DNA of 42,086 nt from a virus: positions 1-42,086 of the IMG/VR virus record IMGVR_UViG_3300009506_000076; one strand, 5' to 3'. A program made the translations under genes and the position numbers. Below, piece by piece: positions 24,882 to 30,781 of this stretch. The notes under the pieces are model-generated. The model ran no database searches. It was not told the DNA's origin and was given only the letters and a program-made list of their open reading frames with translations. The stretch's first letter is position 1, and each line of letters opens with the position of its first letter.

Positions 24882-25232
24882 CTACGGAGCAGGCTTAGTC
24901 GCGTAGTTGTTCAGCACCTTCAACATCTGTACAGCACAGTCGGACTGGTACTCACCAGGCACGCCTCTGACTCGCATCATTACCTCGAAAGCGTCGCCAT
25001 ATTTCAGGTCCTGGTCCTCATCCATGGCGCTGGTGTAATACTCTTCCATGTCATCCCGGTACATATCCAGCAGGTTGTCGCCATGGATCTGTATCGCCAC
25101 CTCGAGCTCGCCCTTCACACTCGTGGGCATCGTCGTCCTGTCGAGCATCCTCACGATCGCAGGCATCCACATCAGCCACTGGCTCAGGTTGGTGTATCTG
25201 CTCTGCACGTCCTGCTTCGATATCGCGCTCAT
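24882..25232 (-). CDS. Small acidic hypothetical protein
   Basis: 116 residues, MSAISKQDVQSRYTNLSQWL onward, ribosome site AAAAGGAGCC before ATG. Helical and Met-rich, with MYRDDMEEYYTSAMDEDQDL and the C-terminal GEYQSDCAVQMLKVLNNYA. It is the last gene of the leftward small-gene block and is followed by a terminator. No family recognised; an early host-takeover protein is plausible from the context only. Confidence 0.7.
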   Translation of the reverse strand: MSAISKQDVQSRYTNLSQWLMWMPAIVRMLDRTTMPTSVKGELEVAIQIHGDNLLDMYRDDMEEYYTSAMDEDQDLKYGDAFEVMMRVRGVPGEYQSDCAVQMLKVLNNYATKPAP

Positions 25233-25262
25233 GATTGGCTCCTTTTGCTACTGCGGTTGATG

Positions 25263-25667
25263 TTACTTCCCGATCTCGTACCTGCGGCCCTGCTCATCCC
25301 ACCCGATGATGCCGTCGAAGGTGAAGCCACCGCGAAGATCCTCGATCGGCGTAAACTTCAGATTCTGAAGTATATCCTCGAGGACGAAGTTGAACTTGAC
25401 CAGATCCTCGCGCTCGTACGGATCCCAGCTGCTGTGATTAGCTTCCCCGATCCAGCTTAGGAAGAAGTGGCCGATCTGGACCAGATCCAGCTTCCTGAGT
25501 TCTGCTTCGAGATCGAAGAGTGCGTCCAGACCTGCGAACTCGGAGTCGCTCATGGCAGCGTCGATAGCGTCATCGATAGTGAAGTCGCTTCTGGCTGTGC
25601 CGTCTGCGATTGCTTCGAGGTTGGCTTTGAGCTCGATTCGGAACTGCTCCATCTGCTTGGCGTCCAT
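25263..25667 (-). CDS. Small acidic hypothetical protein
   Basis: 134 residues, MDAKQMEQFRIELKANLEAI onward. ATG at 25667 overlaps the upstream stop (TAATG) and is preceded by CAGGAG. Strongly acidic (DFTIDDAIDAAMSDSEFAGL, DLEAELRKLDLV), with FLSWIGEANHSSWDPYERED in the middle. The C-terminus FDGIIGWDEQGRRYEIGK looks like a small beta hairpin. Translationally coupled to the preceding 63-residue gene. Unknown function. Confidence 0.7.
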   Translation of the reverse strand: MDAKQMEQFRIELKANLEAIADGTARSDFTIDDAIDAAMSDSEFAGLDALFDLEAELRKLDLVQIGHFFLSWIGEANHSSWDPYEREDLVKFNFVLEDILQNLKFTPIEDLRGGFTFDGIIGWDEQGRRYEIGK

Positions 25668-25858
25668 TAGTCGATCTCCTGCTGCCCGAGGGCGGCTGTG
25701 CGTGCGTCGATGGAACGGAAGACGAAGTCGGCGACTGACTGCGGATACAGACCCCGTGCGACACCACCCTGGATCTGCTCCTTGAGGAGCTCCGCGTAGA
25801 CGATCCACGAGATGAACTCCTGCACCTGCTTACCGACCTGCTTTGGGAGAATGATCAT
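25667..25858 (-). CDS. Small hypothetical protein
   Basis: 63 residues, MIILPKQVGKQVQEFISWIV onward, with AAGGAGCC upstream of ATG 25858. A longer frame extends upstream but lies over the preceding gene. Helical, with QGGVARGLYPQSVADFVFRS in the second half. Overlaps the next gene's ATG by its stop codon. Confidence 0.65.
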   Translation of the reverse strand: MIILPKQVGKQVQEFISWIVYAELLKEQIQGGVARGLYPQSVADFVFRSIDARTAALGQQEID

Positions 25859-25886
25859 TTGCTTGGCTCCTTGAGGTTTGCGGTGG

Positions 25887-26117
25887 CTACGAGAACAGAA
25901 CCGTGAGAATTGCGTCCTCGAGGACTGCTGCATACTGCCTGATGTCGACCTCGACGCCGAAACCAGCTCCGATATCGACGACGTCGGCCGAGCCGTGCTC
26001 ATACTCCCCGAGTGCGGCAAGGAGTGGCGCCACGAACGGATGCTCGAGGTCGACCCCCGCTTCGAGGAGGCGCTGCCGCAGGTACTGCTGGTGGGGGTAG
26101 AGGCTGGGGTTTGACAT
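25887..26117 (-). CDS. Small hypothetical protein, first gene of its operon
   Basis: 76 residues, MSNPSLYPHQQYLRQRLLEA onward, AAAGGAGCC before ATG 26117. Contains LGEYEHGSADVVDIGAGFGV; the DxGxGxG-like string superficially resembles a methyltransferase motif I, but the protein is far too short for that enzyme. Transcribed from the promoter at 26177-26205. Confidence 0.65.
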   Translation of the reverse strand: MSNPSLYPHQQYLRQRLLEAGVDLEHPFVAPLLAALGEYEHGSADVVDIGAGFGVEVDIRQYAAVLEDAILTVLFS

Positions 26118-26176
26118 GGTTTTGGCTCCTTTGGGCTGCTGCCCCCCGTGTGGGTGTGTGTACGTGTACATACATA

Positions 26177-26205
26177 AAGGTATAGGTAGCAGGGGTGGGG
26201 CACAA
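26177..26205 (-). promoter_or_regulatory. Leftward promoter
   Basis: -35 TTGTGC (26205-26200), 17-base spacer, -10 TACCTT (26182-26177), 60 bases before the first gene of the 26117-25263 operon. Matches the -10 TACCTT seen at other promoters of this phage. Confidence 0.45.
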
Positions 26206-26378
26206 TAGGTATTCTGCGAAATCGCTAGAGAAAAGAGTTCAAGATTTCCTCGTGAGATGTCGCAGGAGGAATCGCTAGCGCCTGGGAGCAACTGCGCGAG
26301 CAGCAAGATACGTCTCTAGCGGCGGCGCTAGCTGCCGGCCTCGGCGTCGAGTCGCTAGCTCCTACCCGGGTGGTCCCG

Positions 26379-26400
26379 CCGCTAGCTGAGTCGCTAGCGG
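26379..26400. repeat. Inverted repeat CCGCTAGC / GCTAGCGG
   Basis: Perfect 8-bp arms with a 6-base centre (TGAGTC), each arm containing the palindrome GCTAGC. Part of the intergenic GCTAGC family. Confidence 0.7.
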
Positions 26401-26420
26401 ATCATGCTGCGGGCATCTAG

Positions 26421-26504
26421 GATTTTTCATCGGATTTTTCATCTTACTGCGTAGCAAGATGCGGACAATGAAGCCGCTAGCGGAACGCATCTGGATTTTT
26501 CATC
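26421..26504. repeat. Three GATTTTTCATC iterons
   Basis: Exact copies at 26421-26431, 26433-26443 and 26494-26504, same orientation as the six copies at 24633-24779. Confidence 0.85.
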
Positions 26505-26510
26505 CGGCGC

Positions 26511-26540
26511 AAAAAGATCCCCCCGGCCGGAGCCGGGGGG
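26511..26540 (-). terminator. Intrinsic terminator
   Basis: 9-bp GC stem (26519-26527 with 26532-26540) and CGGA-type tetraloop, followed on the minus strand by ATCTTTTT. It ends the single-gene unit 27054-26572. Confidence 0.9.
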
Positions 26541-26571
26541 ACCGATCCCCCAACCAAGGGATCCTAGCGGG

Positions 26572-27054
26572 TCAGCCGTTCGCTTCCGCCAGCTCGTCGA
26601 GCGCCTCACGGACGCTCTTCGGCAGCCCCGTGAGCTGCGTCAGGGGCACCCGCCCGCCGTCGGTCGCCTTGTACCACGCCTGATACTGCGTCCGGGCGGT
26701 GTGGTAGGCGATCCCGTTCTGCACGAGGGTGTCGCAGACCACGCTGCGCCGCGGCTTGTCCTTGCCCGCGGCCTCGGCCTCGCGGACCATGTTCTCGGCA
26801 CCGAGCCAGACCTTGGCGACCGGATGGTTGACCTTGGACTGGCGGAGGATCTCCGGCTTCACCGGAGGCGCCGGGAACTTCGCGTAGATGGCCTCGCCGA
26901 GCTCCTGCTTCGTGCCCTTGGCGACGATGTCGTCCCCGACGTTGACGATGGCGGCCATCTCCTTGAGGTCGGCCTTCGAGGTGCCCTTGACGAACTCCTC
27001 GATGGGGGTGGACTGGACCTGCTGGCGGATGCTGCTGGTGTCCTGGGTGCTCAT
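26572..27054 (-). CDS. Putative DNA-binding protein with the TQYxxW domain
   Basis: 160 residues, MSTQDTSSIRQQVQSTPIEE onward, CAAGGAGCC before ATG 27054. The C-terminal part (RRSVVCDTLVQNGIAYHTAR then TQYQAWYKATDG) shares a pattern with the proteins at 39728 and 40779: a helix with VCD or ICDEL, then a second helix A(R/K)TQ(Y/F)xxW. This looks like a small HTH or winged-helix unit. The N-terminal 80 residues are a separate charged helical domain (FVKGTSKADLKEMAAIVNVG). It is alone in its transcript, between promoter and terminator, so it is probably strongly expressed. Confidence 0.7.
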   Translation of the reverse strand: MSTQDTSSIRQQVQSTPIEEFVKGTSKADLKEMAAIVNVGDDIVAKGTKQELGEAIYAKFPAPPVKPEILRQSKVNHPVAKVWLGAENMVREAEAAGKDKPRRSVVCDTLVQNGIAYHTARTQYQAWYKATDGGRVPLTQLTGLPKSVREALDELAEANG

Positions 27055-27097
27055 TGTGTTGGCTCCTTGGCCACGGGTGAGTAACATCGTACACTAT

Positions 27098-27126
27098 AGT
27101 ATACCGACTATGGTACCCCAGGACAA
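27098..27126 (-). promoter_or_regulatory. Leftward promoter of the single-gene unit
   Basis: -35 TTGTCC (27126-27121), 17-base spacer ending in CGG, -10 TATACT (27103-27098) followed by ATAG. The context TCGGTATACTATA is the same as at 23544. Confidence 0.6.
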
Positions 27127-27145
27127 GGGGGCTCTCCTGAGAAAT

Positions 27146-27409
27146 TTAAGCGGGAGCCTCCTCGTGATTAAAGGTGCAGTAAGGGGCAGGCTCAGCACGC
27201 AGGTAGGTGTCGCAGTCGCAACCCTCGTCATCAGCCACCGGAGCATGATCGTGTAGCAGCAACCATATCTCTAGCGGCTCAGCACGTTCTGCAGCCTCGC
27301 GCACAAGATCCCCGATTGTCTCCCGAAGGGGTATGTGATCAGGACACACACGCTCTTCTACCGTCTTCCCCGAGGCGGCGATCAGCGCCACCGTCACGTA
27401 GCCCTTCAT
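27146..27409 (-). CDS. Small Cys/acidic hypothetical protein
   Basis: 87 residues from ATG 27409 (MKGYVTVALIAASGKTVEER), chosen because it overlaps the preceding stop (ATGA). The second half has HDHAPVADDEGCDCDTYLRA and YCTFNHEEAPA, with Cys and His residues that could bind a metal. Ends 20 bases before the next promoter. Unknown function. Confidence 0.65.
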   Translation of the reverse strand: MKGYVTVALIAASGKTVEERVCPDHIPLRETIGDLVREAAERAEPLEIWLLLHDHAPVADDEGCDCDTYLRAEPAPYCTFNHEEAPA

Positions 27410-27543
27410 CGGAGTTCGTAGGCAATATAGAGGAAGACGACGATCCCGAGCGTCCCGCCACCGATCCCGAGGTGCTGCCATGCCCACACAGCGGCGCCTG
27501 CCGCCACGAGTTCCAGCAAACGGAACAGCAGCCACTTTGTCAC
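27406..27543 (-). CDS. 45-residue membrane peptide, GTG start
   Basis: VTKWLLFRLLELVAAGAAVW onward, ending IVVFLYIAYELR. Start GTG overlaps the upstream stop (GTGA) with GGAGGACCAGTC before it, and its TGA overlaps the next ATG. Two hydrophobic stretches (4-22 and 29-43) make it a small integral membrane peptide. Double overlap and ribosome site support it as real. Confidence 0.6.
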   Translation of the reverse strand: MTKWLLFRLLELVAAGAAVWAWQHLGIGGGTLGIVVFLYIAYELR

Positions 27544-27767
27544 GACTGGTCCTCCACGCGTTGGATGATGATATGCTCAAACTTACACTTCAGTTGCTTC
27601 GAGGCTTCGAATTTGACGAGTGCGATGGCTACTTCTTTCGGATGCTTGCGGCCGACGTACATATCGAAGACCTCGTCAAAGCCTTCTGCGACGAAGAAGA
27701 TATGCCACGTGCCGCCCTGCTTCCGACGTAGCTTGGCTAGCTCCGGGCTAGTGAAGTTACGAGCCAT
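27540..27767 (-). CDS. Small hypothetical protein
   Basis: 75 residues, MARNFTSPELAKLRRKQGGT onward, with GGAGG before ATG 27767 and an 11-base overlap with the preceding gene. Alternating strands and helices (WHIFFVAEGFDEVFDMYVGR, KEVAIALVKFEASKQLKCKF). Compact single-domain protein in the early small-gene operon. No family recognised. Confidence 0.65.
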   Translation of the reverse strand: MARNFTSPELAKLRRKQGGTWHIFFVAEGFDEVFDMYVGRKHPKEVAIALVKFEASKQLKCKFEHIIIQRVEDQS

Positions 27768-28044
27768 GCTTACGCGCCTCCAGTGCCGCTCGGTAGGTGC
27801 GAGCACTCATCGCGGCCTCGTCGTAGTCCAGCGTCACGAGATCCAGTTGATCCTCGCTCAGGTGGTCGTGCTCGTAGAGACCGTGCTTCACAGGGACGAG
27901 TACTTCATCTGGACGAGTCTTCCAGACCTTCGGCTTCCCCGATACACGCCAGCAAGCCGGCTGCCCTCGAGAGTCCGTGTGGATCATGCTATACAGGGTA
28001 TCACCAGGTCGCAGGGATTTGGCTTGCGCCAGAGTAAGTGGCAT
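27757..28044 (-). CDS. Small hypothetical protein, first gene of operon
   Basis: 95 residues, MPLTLAQAKSLRPGDTLYSM onward, AAGGAGCC before ATG 28044. The N-terminal LRPGDTLYSMIHTDSRGQPA with RVSGKPKVWKTRPDEVLVPV is a typical small beta-barrel (SH3-like) pattern seen in many early phage proteins. The C-terminus is helical and contains TLDYDEAAMSARTYRAALEA. Transcribed from the promoter at 28093-28122. Confidence 0.65.
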   Translation of the reverse strand: MPLTLAQAKSLRPGDTLYSMIHTDSRGQPACWRVSGKPKVWKTRPDEVLVPVKHGLYEHDHLSEDQLDLVTLDYDEAAMSARTYRAALEARKHGS

Positions 28045-28092
28045 GGTAGGGCTCCTTAGCTTCAGGGTGGGTAGGTCCACGTACACATATAT

Positions 28093-28122
28093 AAGGTACT
28101 AAAAGCCGCAGGTGCGCATCAA
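28093..28122 (-). promoter_or_regulatory. Leftward promoter
   Basis: -35 TTGATG (28122-28117), 18-base spacer, -10 TACCTT (28098-28093) followed by ATATAT. 49 bases before the first gene of its operon. Confidence 0.6.
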
Positions 28123-28170
28123 GGGGTTTCCTCGATGGGTGTCCTCCTCGGGATAGTATCCTGGGCGTCG

Positions 28171-28186
28171 CTAGAGACGTCTCTAG
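28171..28186. repeat. 16-bp perfect palindrome CTAGAGACGTCTCTAG
   Basis: Perfect palindrome in the gap between a terminator and a promoter, with GAGCTAGC eight bases away. Related in position and CTAG content to the GCTAGC intergenic elements. Confidence 0.65.
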
Positions 28187-28209
28187 ATGGGGAGCTAGCG
28201 GCGGGCGCC

Positions 28210-28238
28210 GAAGAAGAAGAGCCGCCCGGAGGCGGCTC
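28210..28238 (-). terminator. Intrinsic terminator
   Basis: 8-bp stem GAGCCGCC/GGCGGCTC with a 4-base loop, followed on the minus strand by TTCTTCTTC, 12 bases after the stop at 28251. Confidence 0.8.
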
Positions 28239-28250
28239 GTTCTTCTACAG

Positions 28251-28451
28251 TCATTTGAGCTCTTCCCTCCTCTCCTCGATCACCTCGAGGCAGTCGTTCC
28301 AGACAGTCTTGTCCGCCTTCTGCAGATACCTCCAGATCAGTTTGTCCTCCTCCCGGGTCAGATCGAGCTTCTCGAGCCTCTCGCAGCCCTCGATGATCGA
28401 CGCTATGAACGCCTTGGCAGATCCCCGCGCCTTGATCGTCTTGTCAGCCAC
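28251..28451 (-). CDS. Small helical protein, GTG start
   Basis: 66 residues; GTG at 28451 preceded by GAGGAGGGCTC. All helical and charged (KAFIASIIEGCERLEKLDLT, WRYLQKADKTVWNDCLEVIE). It overlaps the upstream gene by 8 bases and is the last gene before a terminator. Function unknown. Confidence 0.65.
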   Translation of the reverse strand: MADKTIKARGSAKAFIASIIEGCERLEKLDLTREEDKLIWRYLQKADKTVWNDCLEVIEERREELK

Positions 28452-28668
28452 GAGCCCTCCTCATGTTGATGTCGCAGTATCGCGTGACCCGCTCGATGAA
28501 CGAGGGCCACGCCGCCTCTCCATACTCGCCCCAAAAGCAGTTCCCGTCCTCGTCCGCCCTCCAGCAGACCAGCTGCCCCTCGGCGAGTGCCAGCACCACG
28601 AAGCCGCTGCCATTGGCCTCTTTGACGCACCCCGTCAGCGTGGCTCCGTTCTTCAGTTCGGTCAGCAT
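28444..28668 (-). CDS. Small hypothetical protein
   Basis: 74 residues, MLTELKNGATLTGCVKEANG onward; GGAGGAGCGAGG before ATG 28668. Small beta domain with Trp-rich part (QLVCWRADEDGNCFWGEYGE, AAWPSFIERVTRYCDI). Overlaps neighbours by 7 and 8 bases. Confidence 0.65.
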   Translation of the reverse strand: MLTELKNGATLTGCVKEANGSGFVVLALAEGQLVCWRADEDGNCFWGEYGEAAWPSFIERVTRYCDINMRRARG

Positions 28669-28907
28669 CCTCGCTCCTCCCGCAGATCGGCACAAACCCT
28701 GATCACCGTATCCGCGTTGTAGATAGGCTCCTTCTCACCGCAGATGCGGTCGATCAATTTCAACGCACGGATCCGCGCCCACATGGGCTCGGCTGGGTTC
28801 ATCAGAATGGCGTCCGCCTCCATCCAGAGATCCTCGTCCATGAAGAAGTTCCCGTGAATGGGCTCAGACTCCAGCTCCTCGATGCGGTGCCCCTGCCACA
28901 TGATCAC
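28662..28907 (-). CDS. Small acidic hypothetical protein, GTG start
   Basis: 81 residues starting V-I-M-W-Q-G-H. GTG at 28907 overlaps the upstream stop (GTGA) and lies 7 bases from GGAGG, whereas the ATG two codons later is too far. Contains NFFMDEDLWMEADAILMNPA and ARIRALKLIDRICGEKEPIY. Helical. Function unknown. Confidence 0.62.
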   Translation of the reverse strand: MIMWQGHRIEELESEPIHGNFFMDEDLWMEADAILMNPAEPMWARIRALKLIDRICGEKEPIYNADTVIRVCADLREERGC

Positions 28908-29146
28908 GGAAACACCTCCTCGTACGGCTTCTCGAGCACGTAAGCATAGAGTGCCCGAGCGGGGAAGCCCTGGATCCCGCGGAAGGCAAGGAAGATGGAG
29001 GCGAGATGCCAGGGGTAGACATACCACCGGCGCATGATCCAGAGGAACTCCTCGACGCCGACCCGATTGTAACGGATGGCGTCGTTGATGGCCTCACGAG
29101 CCGCGGTCGGCTTGCTGAGGTCGTAGTGGATGGTGTAGTGCATCAT
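28904..29146 (-). CDS. Small aromatic-rich hypothetical protein
   Basis: 80 residues, MMHYTIHYDLSKPTAAREAI onward; AAGGAGCCG before ATGATG. Trp/Tyr rich (FLWIMRRWYVYPWHLASIFL). ATG overlaps the upstream stop. Possibly membrane-peripheral. No family recognised. Confidence 0.65.
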   Translation of the reverse strand: MMHYTIHYDLSKPTAAREAINDAIRYNRVGVEEFLWIMRRWYVYPWHLASIFLAFRGIQGFPARALYAYVLEKPYEEVFP

Positions 29147-29394
29147 CGGCTCCTTGGGGTGGTGGTGAGATCACTGAAGACATGGAGCGTTTCACCATGT
29201 CGCTCGCAGTCTCTGTTCTTGCACTTCAACATCAAGGTCTGTGGGTCGCTCCGCCGCTTCATAACGCGGAAGTGATCGCCCCACCAGACGCGGCAGCTAC
29301 GATGATAAGAGTGGTAGGCTCGCAGAACCTCCTCACCACCCTCTTTCCGGATAGTGCCGTCTGCGCTCTGGATCTGGTAGGTACGGGTCATCAT
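29143..29394 (-). CDS. Small basic hypothetical protein
   Basis: 83 residues, MMTRTYQIQSADGTIRKEGG onward; AAAGGAGCC before ATG 29394. Contains CRVWWGDHFRVMKRRSDPQT then LKCKNRDCERHGETLHVF, where spaced Cys and His residues could bind zinc. Coupled to the next gene by ATGA. Confidence 0.65.
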   Translation of the reverse strand: MMTRTYQIQSADGTIRKEGGEEVLRAYHSYHRSCRVWWGDHFRVMKRRSDPQTLMLKCKNRDCERHGETLHVFSDLTTTPRSR

Positions 29395-29564
29395 GGCTCC
29401 TTTGTGAGTGCGGTGTGTTGATCGATCTTTGCGAGGCTCTCCAGCTCTCGCGCCTCCTTCTGGAGACGCTCTACGAGCTCCCGATTGTACCACTTGCCAC
29501 CGCGCTCCCGCTCCAGACGGGCGCAGGCGCGTAGTAGCTCTGCTGTTTCGCGGAAGGGATGCAT
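29391..29564 (-). CDS. Small helical protein
   Basis: 57 residues, MHPFRETAELLRACARLERE onward, ending HTALTKEP. ATG shares a base with the upstream TGA (TGATG), and its TGA overlaps the next ATG. Continuous amphipathic helix (RELVERLQKEARELESLAKI) suggests a coiled coil. Its ribosome site may lie in the upstream gene. Confidence 0.6.
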   Translation of the reverse strand: MHPFRETAELLRACARLERERGGKWYNRELVERLQKEARELESLAKIDQHTALTKEP

Positions 29565-29749
29565 CAGTTGGCCTGCTCGTAGAACATGGCGTCGAGGACC
29601 TCGATCAGATCCAGGACGGGGACACCGTTGATCCGCGCCAGCTCATCGCGGTCGGCGGCTTGGTACGCGAGCTCGCGGAAGACCACCAAGGGTAGATCCT
29701 GGAGGGCGAGGTCGCGCTCGACCAGCTTCCTGATTTCTGCGGGTTTCAT
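29564..29749 (-). CDS. Small helical protein, first gene of operon
   Basis: 61 residues, MKPAEIRKLVERDLALQDLP onward; AAGGAGCCAAG before ATG 29749. Helical, ending ARINGVPVLDLIEVLDAMFY. The operon runs 29749 to 28251 (seven genes, all overlapping) and uses the promoter at 29793-29822. Confidence 0.65.
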   Translation of the reverse strand: MKPAEIRKLVERDLALQDLPLVVFRELAYQAADRDELARINGVPVLDLIEVLDAMFYEQAN

Positions 29750-30079
29750 CTTGGCTCCTTACCTCGGTGAACGTGTACCATCCATCTATACCAAGGTAAC
29801 GGGAGCAACGTGCGACAGACAAGAAGTAAAACGTGAGGAATTTATTCGAGAGCCTGCCGCAGGAGGCGATCCTGGGCGGCGCCGCAAGAGACGCATCTAG
29901 CAACACATCTAGCGGACACGCATCGGGTGTGAGGCTGCGATGGCTGACGAGAAGGGAAACCAGCGACTGCGACACTCCTGGCTCTGCGCCGGCGCCGTAC
30001 ACGTGATTTTCACGCGATTTTCAGCCCTGGGATTTTTCATTGAGATTTTCAATCGGGATTTTCAAAACCGATTAGGCTC
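29750..30079. other. Gene-free stretch with promoter and iteron variants
   Basis: 330 bases without a gene: a leftward promoter (29793-29822), CTAG-containing words near 29895-29915, and at 30004-30068 five GATTTTCA-type elements (one exact GATTTTTCAT, others with one T fewer) resembling the iterons at 24633-24779. Confidence 0.65.
29793..29822 (-). promoter_or_regulatory. Leftward promoter
   Basis: -35 TTGTCT (29822-29817), 18-base spacer, -10 TACCTT (29798-29793). An overlapping TATAGA further downstream is an alternative -10 without a matching -35. Confidence 0.5.
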
Positions 30080-30505
30080 TTACTTGCGCAGATGACTCTT
30101 GAGTTTTTCCCTGAACCAGACCTTGAAAGTTTCGAAACCGACTGTGACAGTAGCAAGTATCCGGGTGTCCCCCGCTAAAATCGGTACCCTCATGCGTACT
30201 TGCCATGCCGTATTGTTCGGTCTGTACATCAATACCGCAGTCTGTCCCTCTCGCGTAGCCGCTAGTGTCTGCCTCCACCATGTATTGATCTGACCGATAT
30301 TCTCCCTGCGCTTAACCTCAATCGCAAGCCAAGGTATGCCCACAAGGTCGTAGTGCTTTGCCTCGAATCGTTGCCGTTGGTCGCGACGCAGCTCGAAGCG
30401 TACCTCATTCAGTTCGTCGCAAACCTCATCCACTATGGGCTGTAGCAACGCGAGGGCTTCCCGCTCTCCTCTATACCCTTTATCTCTGCTTGCCTTACCG
30501 GCCAT
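30080..30505 (-). CDS. Holliday junction resolvase-like PD-(D/E)XK nuclease
   Basis: 141 residues, MAGKASRDKGYRGEREALAL onward, GGAGGAGC before ATG. The N-terminal RDKGYRGERE helix, a central D (YDLVGIPW) and EVKRRE (about 63-68) form the E...D...ExK active site of archaeal Hjc-type resolvases, followed by a QxNTWWRQ helix. Such enzymes cut four-way junctions or branched DNA before packaging, matching the recombination genes on the plus strand. Alternative: a related restriction-like endonuclease. Confidence 0.7.
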   Translation of the reverse strand: MAGKASRDKGYRGEREALALLQPIVDEVCDELNEVRFELRRDQRQRFEAKHYDLVGIPWLAIEVKRRENIGQINTWWRQTLAATREGQTAVLMYRPNNTAWQVRMRVPILAGDTRILATVTVGFETFKVWFREKLKSHLRK

Positions 30506-30542
30506 CGTGTTGCTCCTCCTGTCCTCTAGGTGATTATAATGG

Positions 30543-30572
30543 GTATAACTCGTTCCTTATACTTTCACTCAA
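30543..30572 (-). promoter_or_regulatory. Leftward promoter for the nuclease gene
   Basis: -35 TTGAGT (30572-30567), 18-base spacer, -10 TTATAC (30548-30543); ATTATAAT just downstream is an alternative -10. The 276-base gap 30506-30781 also contains an ACCCCC/GGGGGT inverted repeat near 30678-30700 and nothing else I recognise. Confidence 0.4.
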
Positions 30573-30781
30573 CTTGATTTCCGTTGTGGCACAGTAACTT
30601 CCTATTTAATGTATAAAGAGTATAAAGGTATAAAGGGGGTATATATAGACTGTGTGATGGACACGTTCTTGACGTACCCCCACCCGTGTATAGGGGGTGT
30701 TATCCCTACAACACATACCTGCGCGCCTTGCAAGTTGTTGTGCCACATACAGATACAGGTTTCAGAATTACGCCTTCACCC

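Larger units (their letters stand above)
26118..26510. other. Gene-free stretch with promoter, GCTAGC words and iterons
   Basis: About 390 bases without a gene. It holds a leftward promoter near 26177-26205, a dense cluster of CTAGC/GCTAGC words from 26224 to 26480 including an 8-bp inverted repeat CCGCTAGC/GCTAGCGG (26379-26400), and three GATTTTTCATC iterons (26421, 26433, 26494). Confidence 0.7.

Noticed and set aside
25887-26117. Methyltransferase motif I in a 76-residue protein
   Set aside because: DxGxGxG-like string only; the protein is too short and lacks any other motif.
24633-30068. Mobile element ends
   Set aside because: The iterons are direct, not terminal inverted repeats, with no transposase or target duplication nearby.
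30506-30781. ACCCCC/GGGGGT inverted repeat as terminator
   Set aside because: Short stem, no T run, and located in a promoter region; not enough to call.
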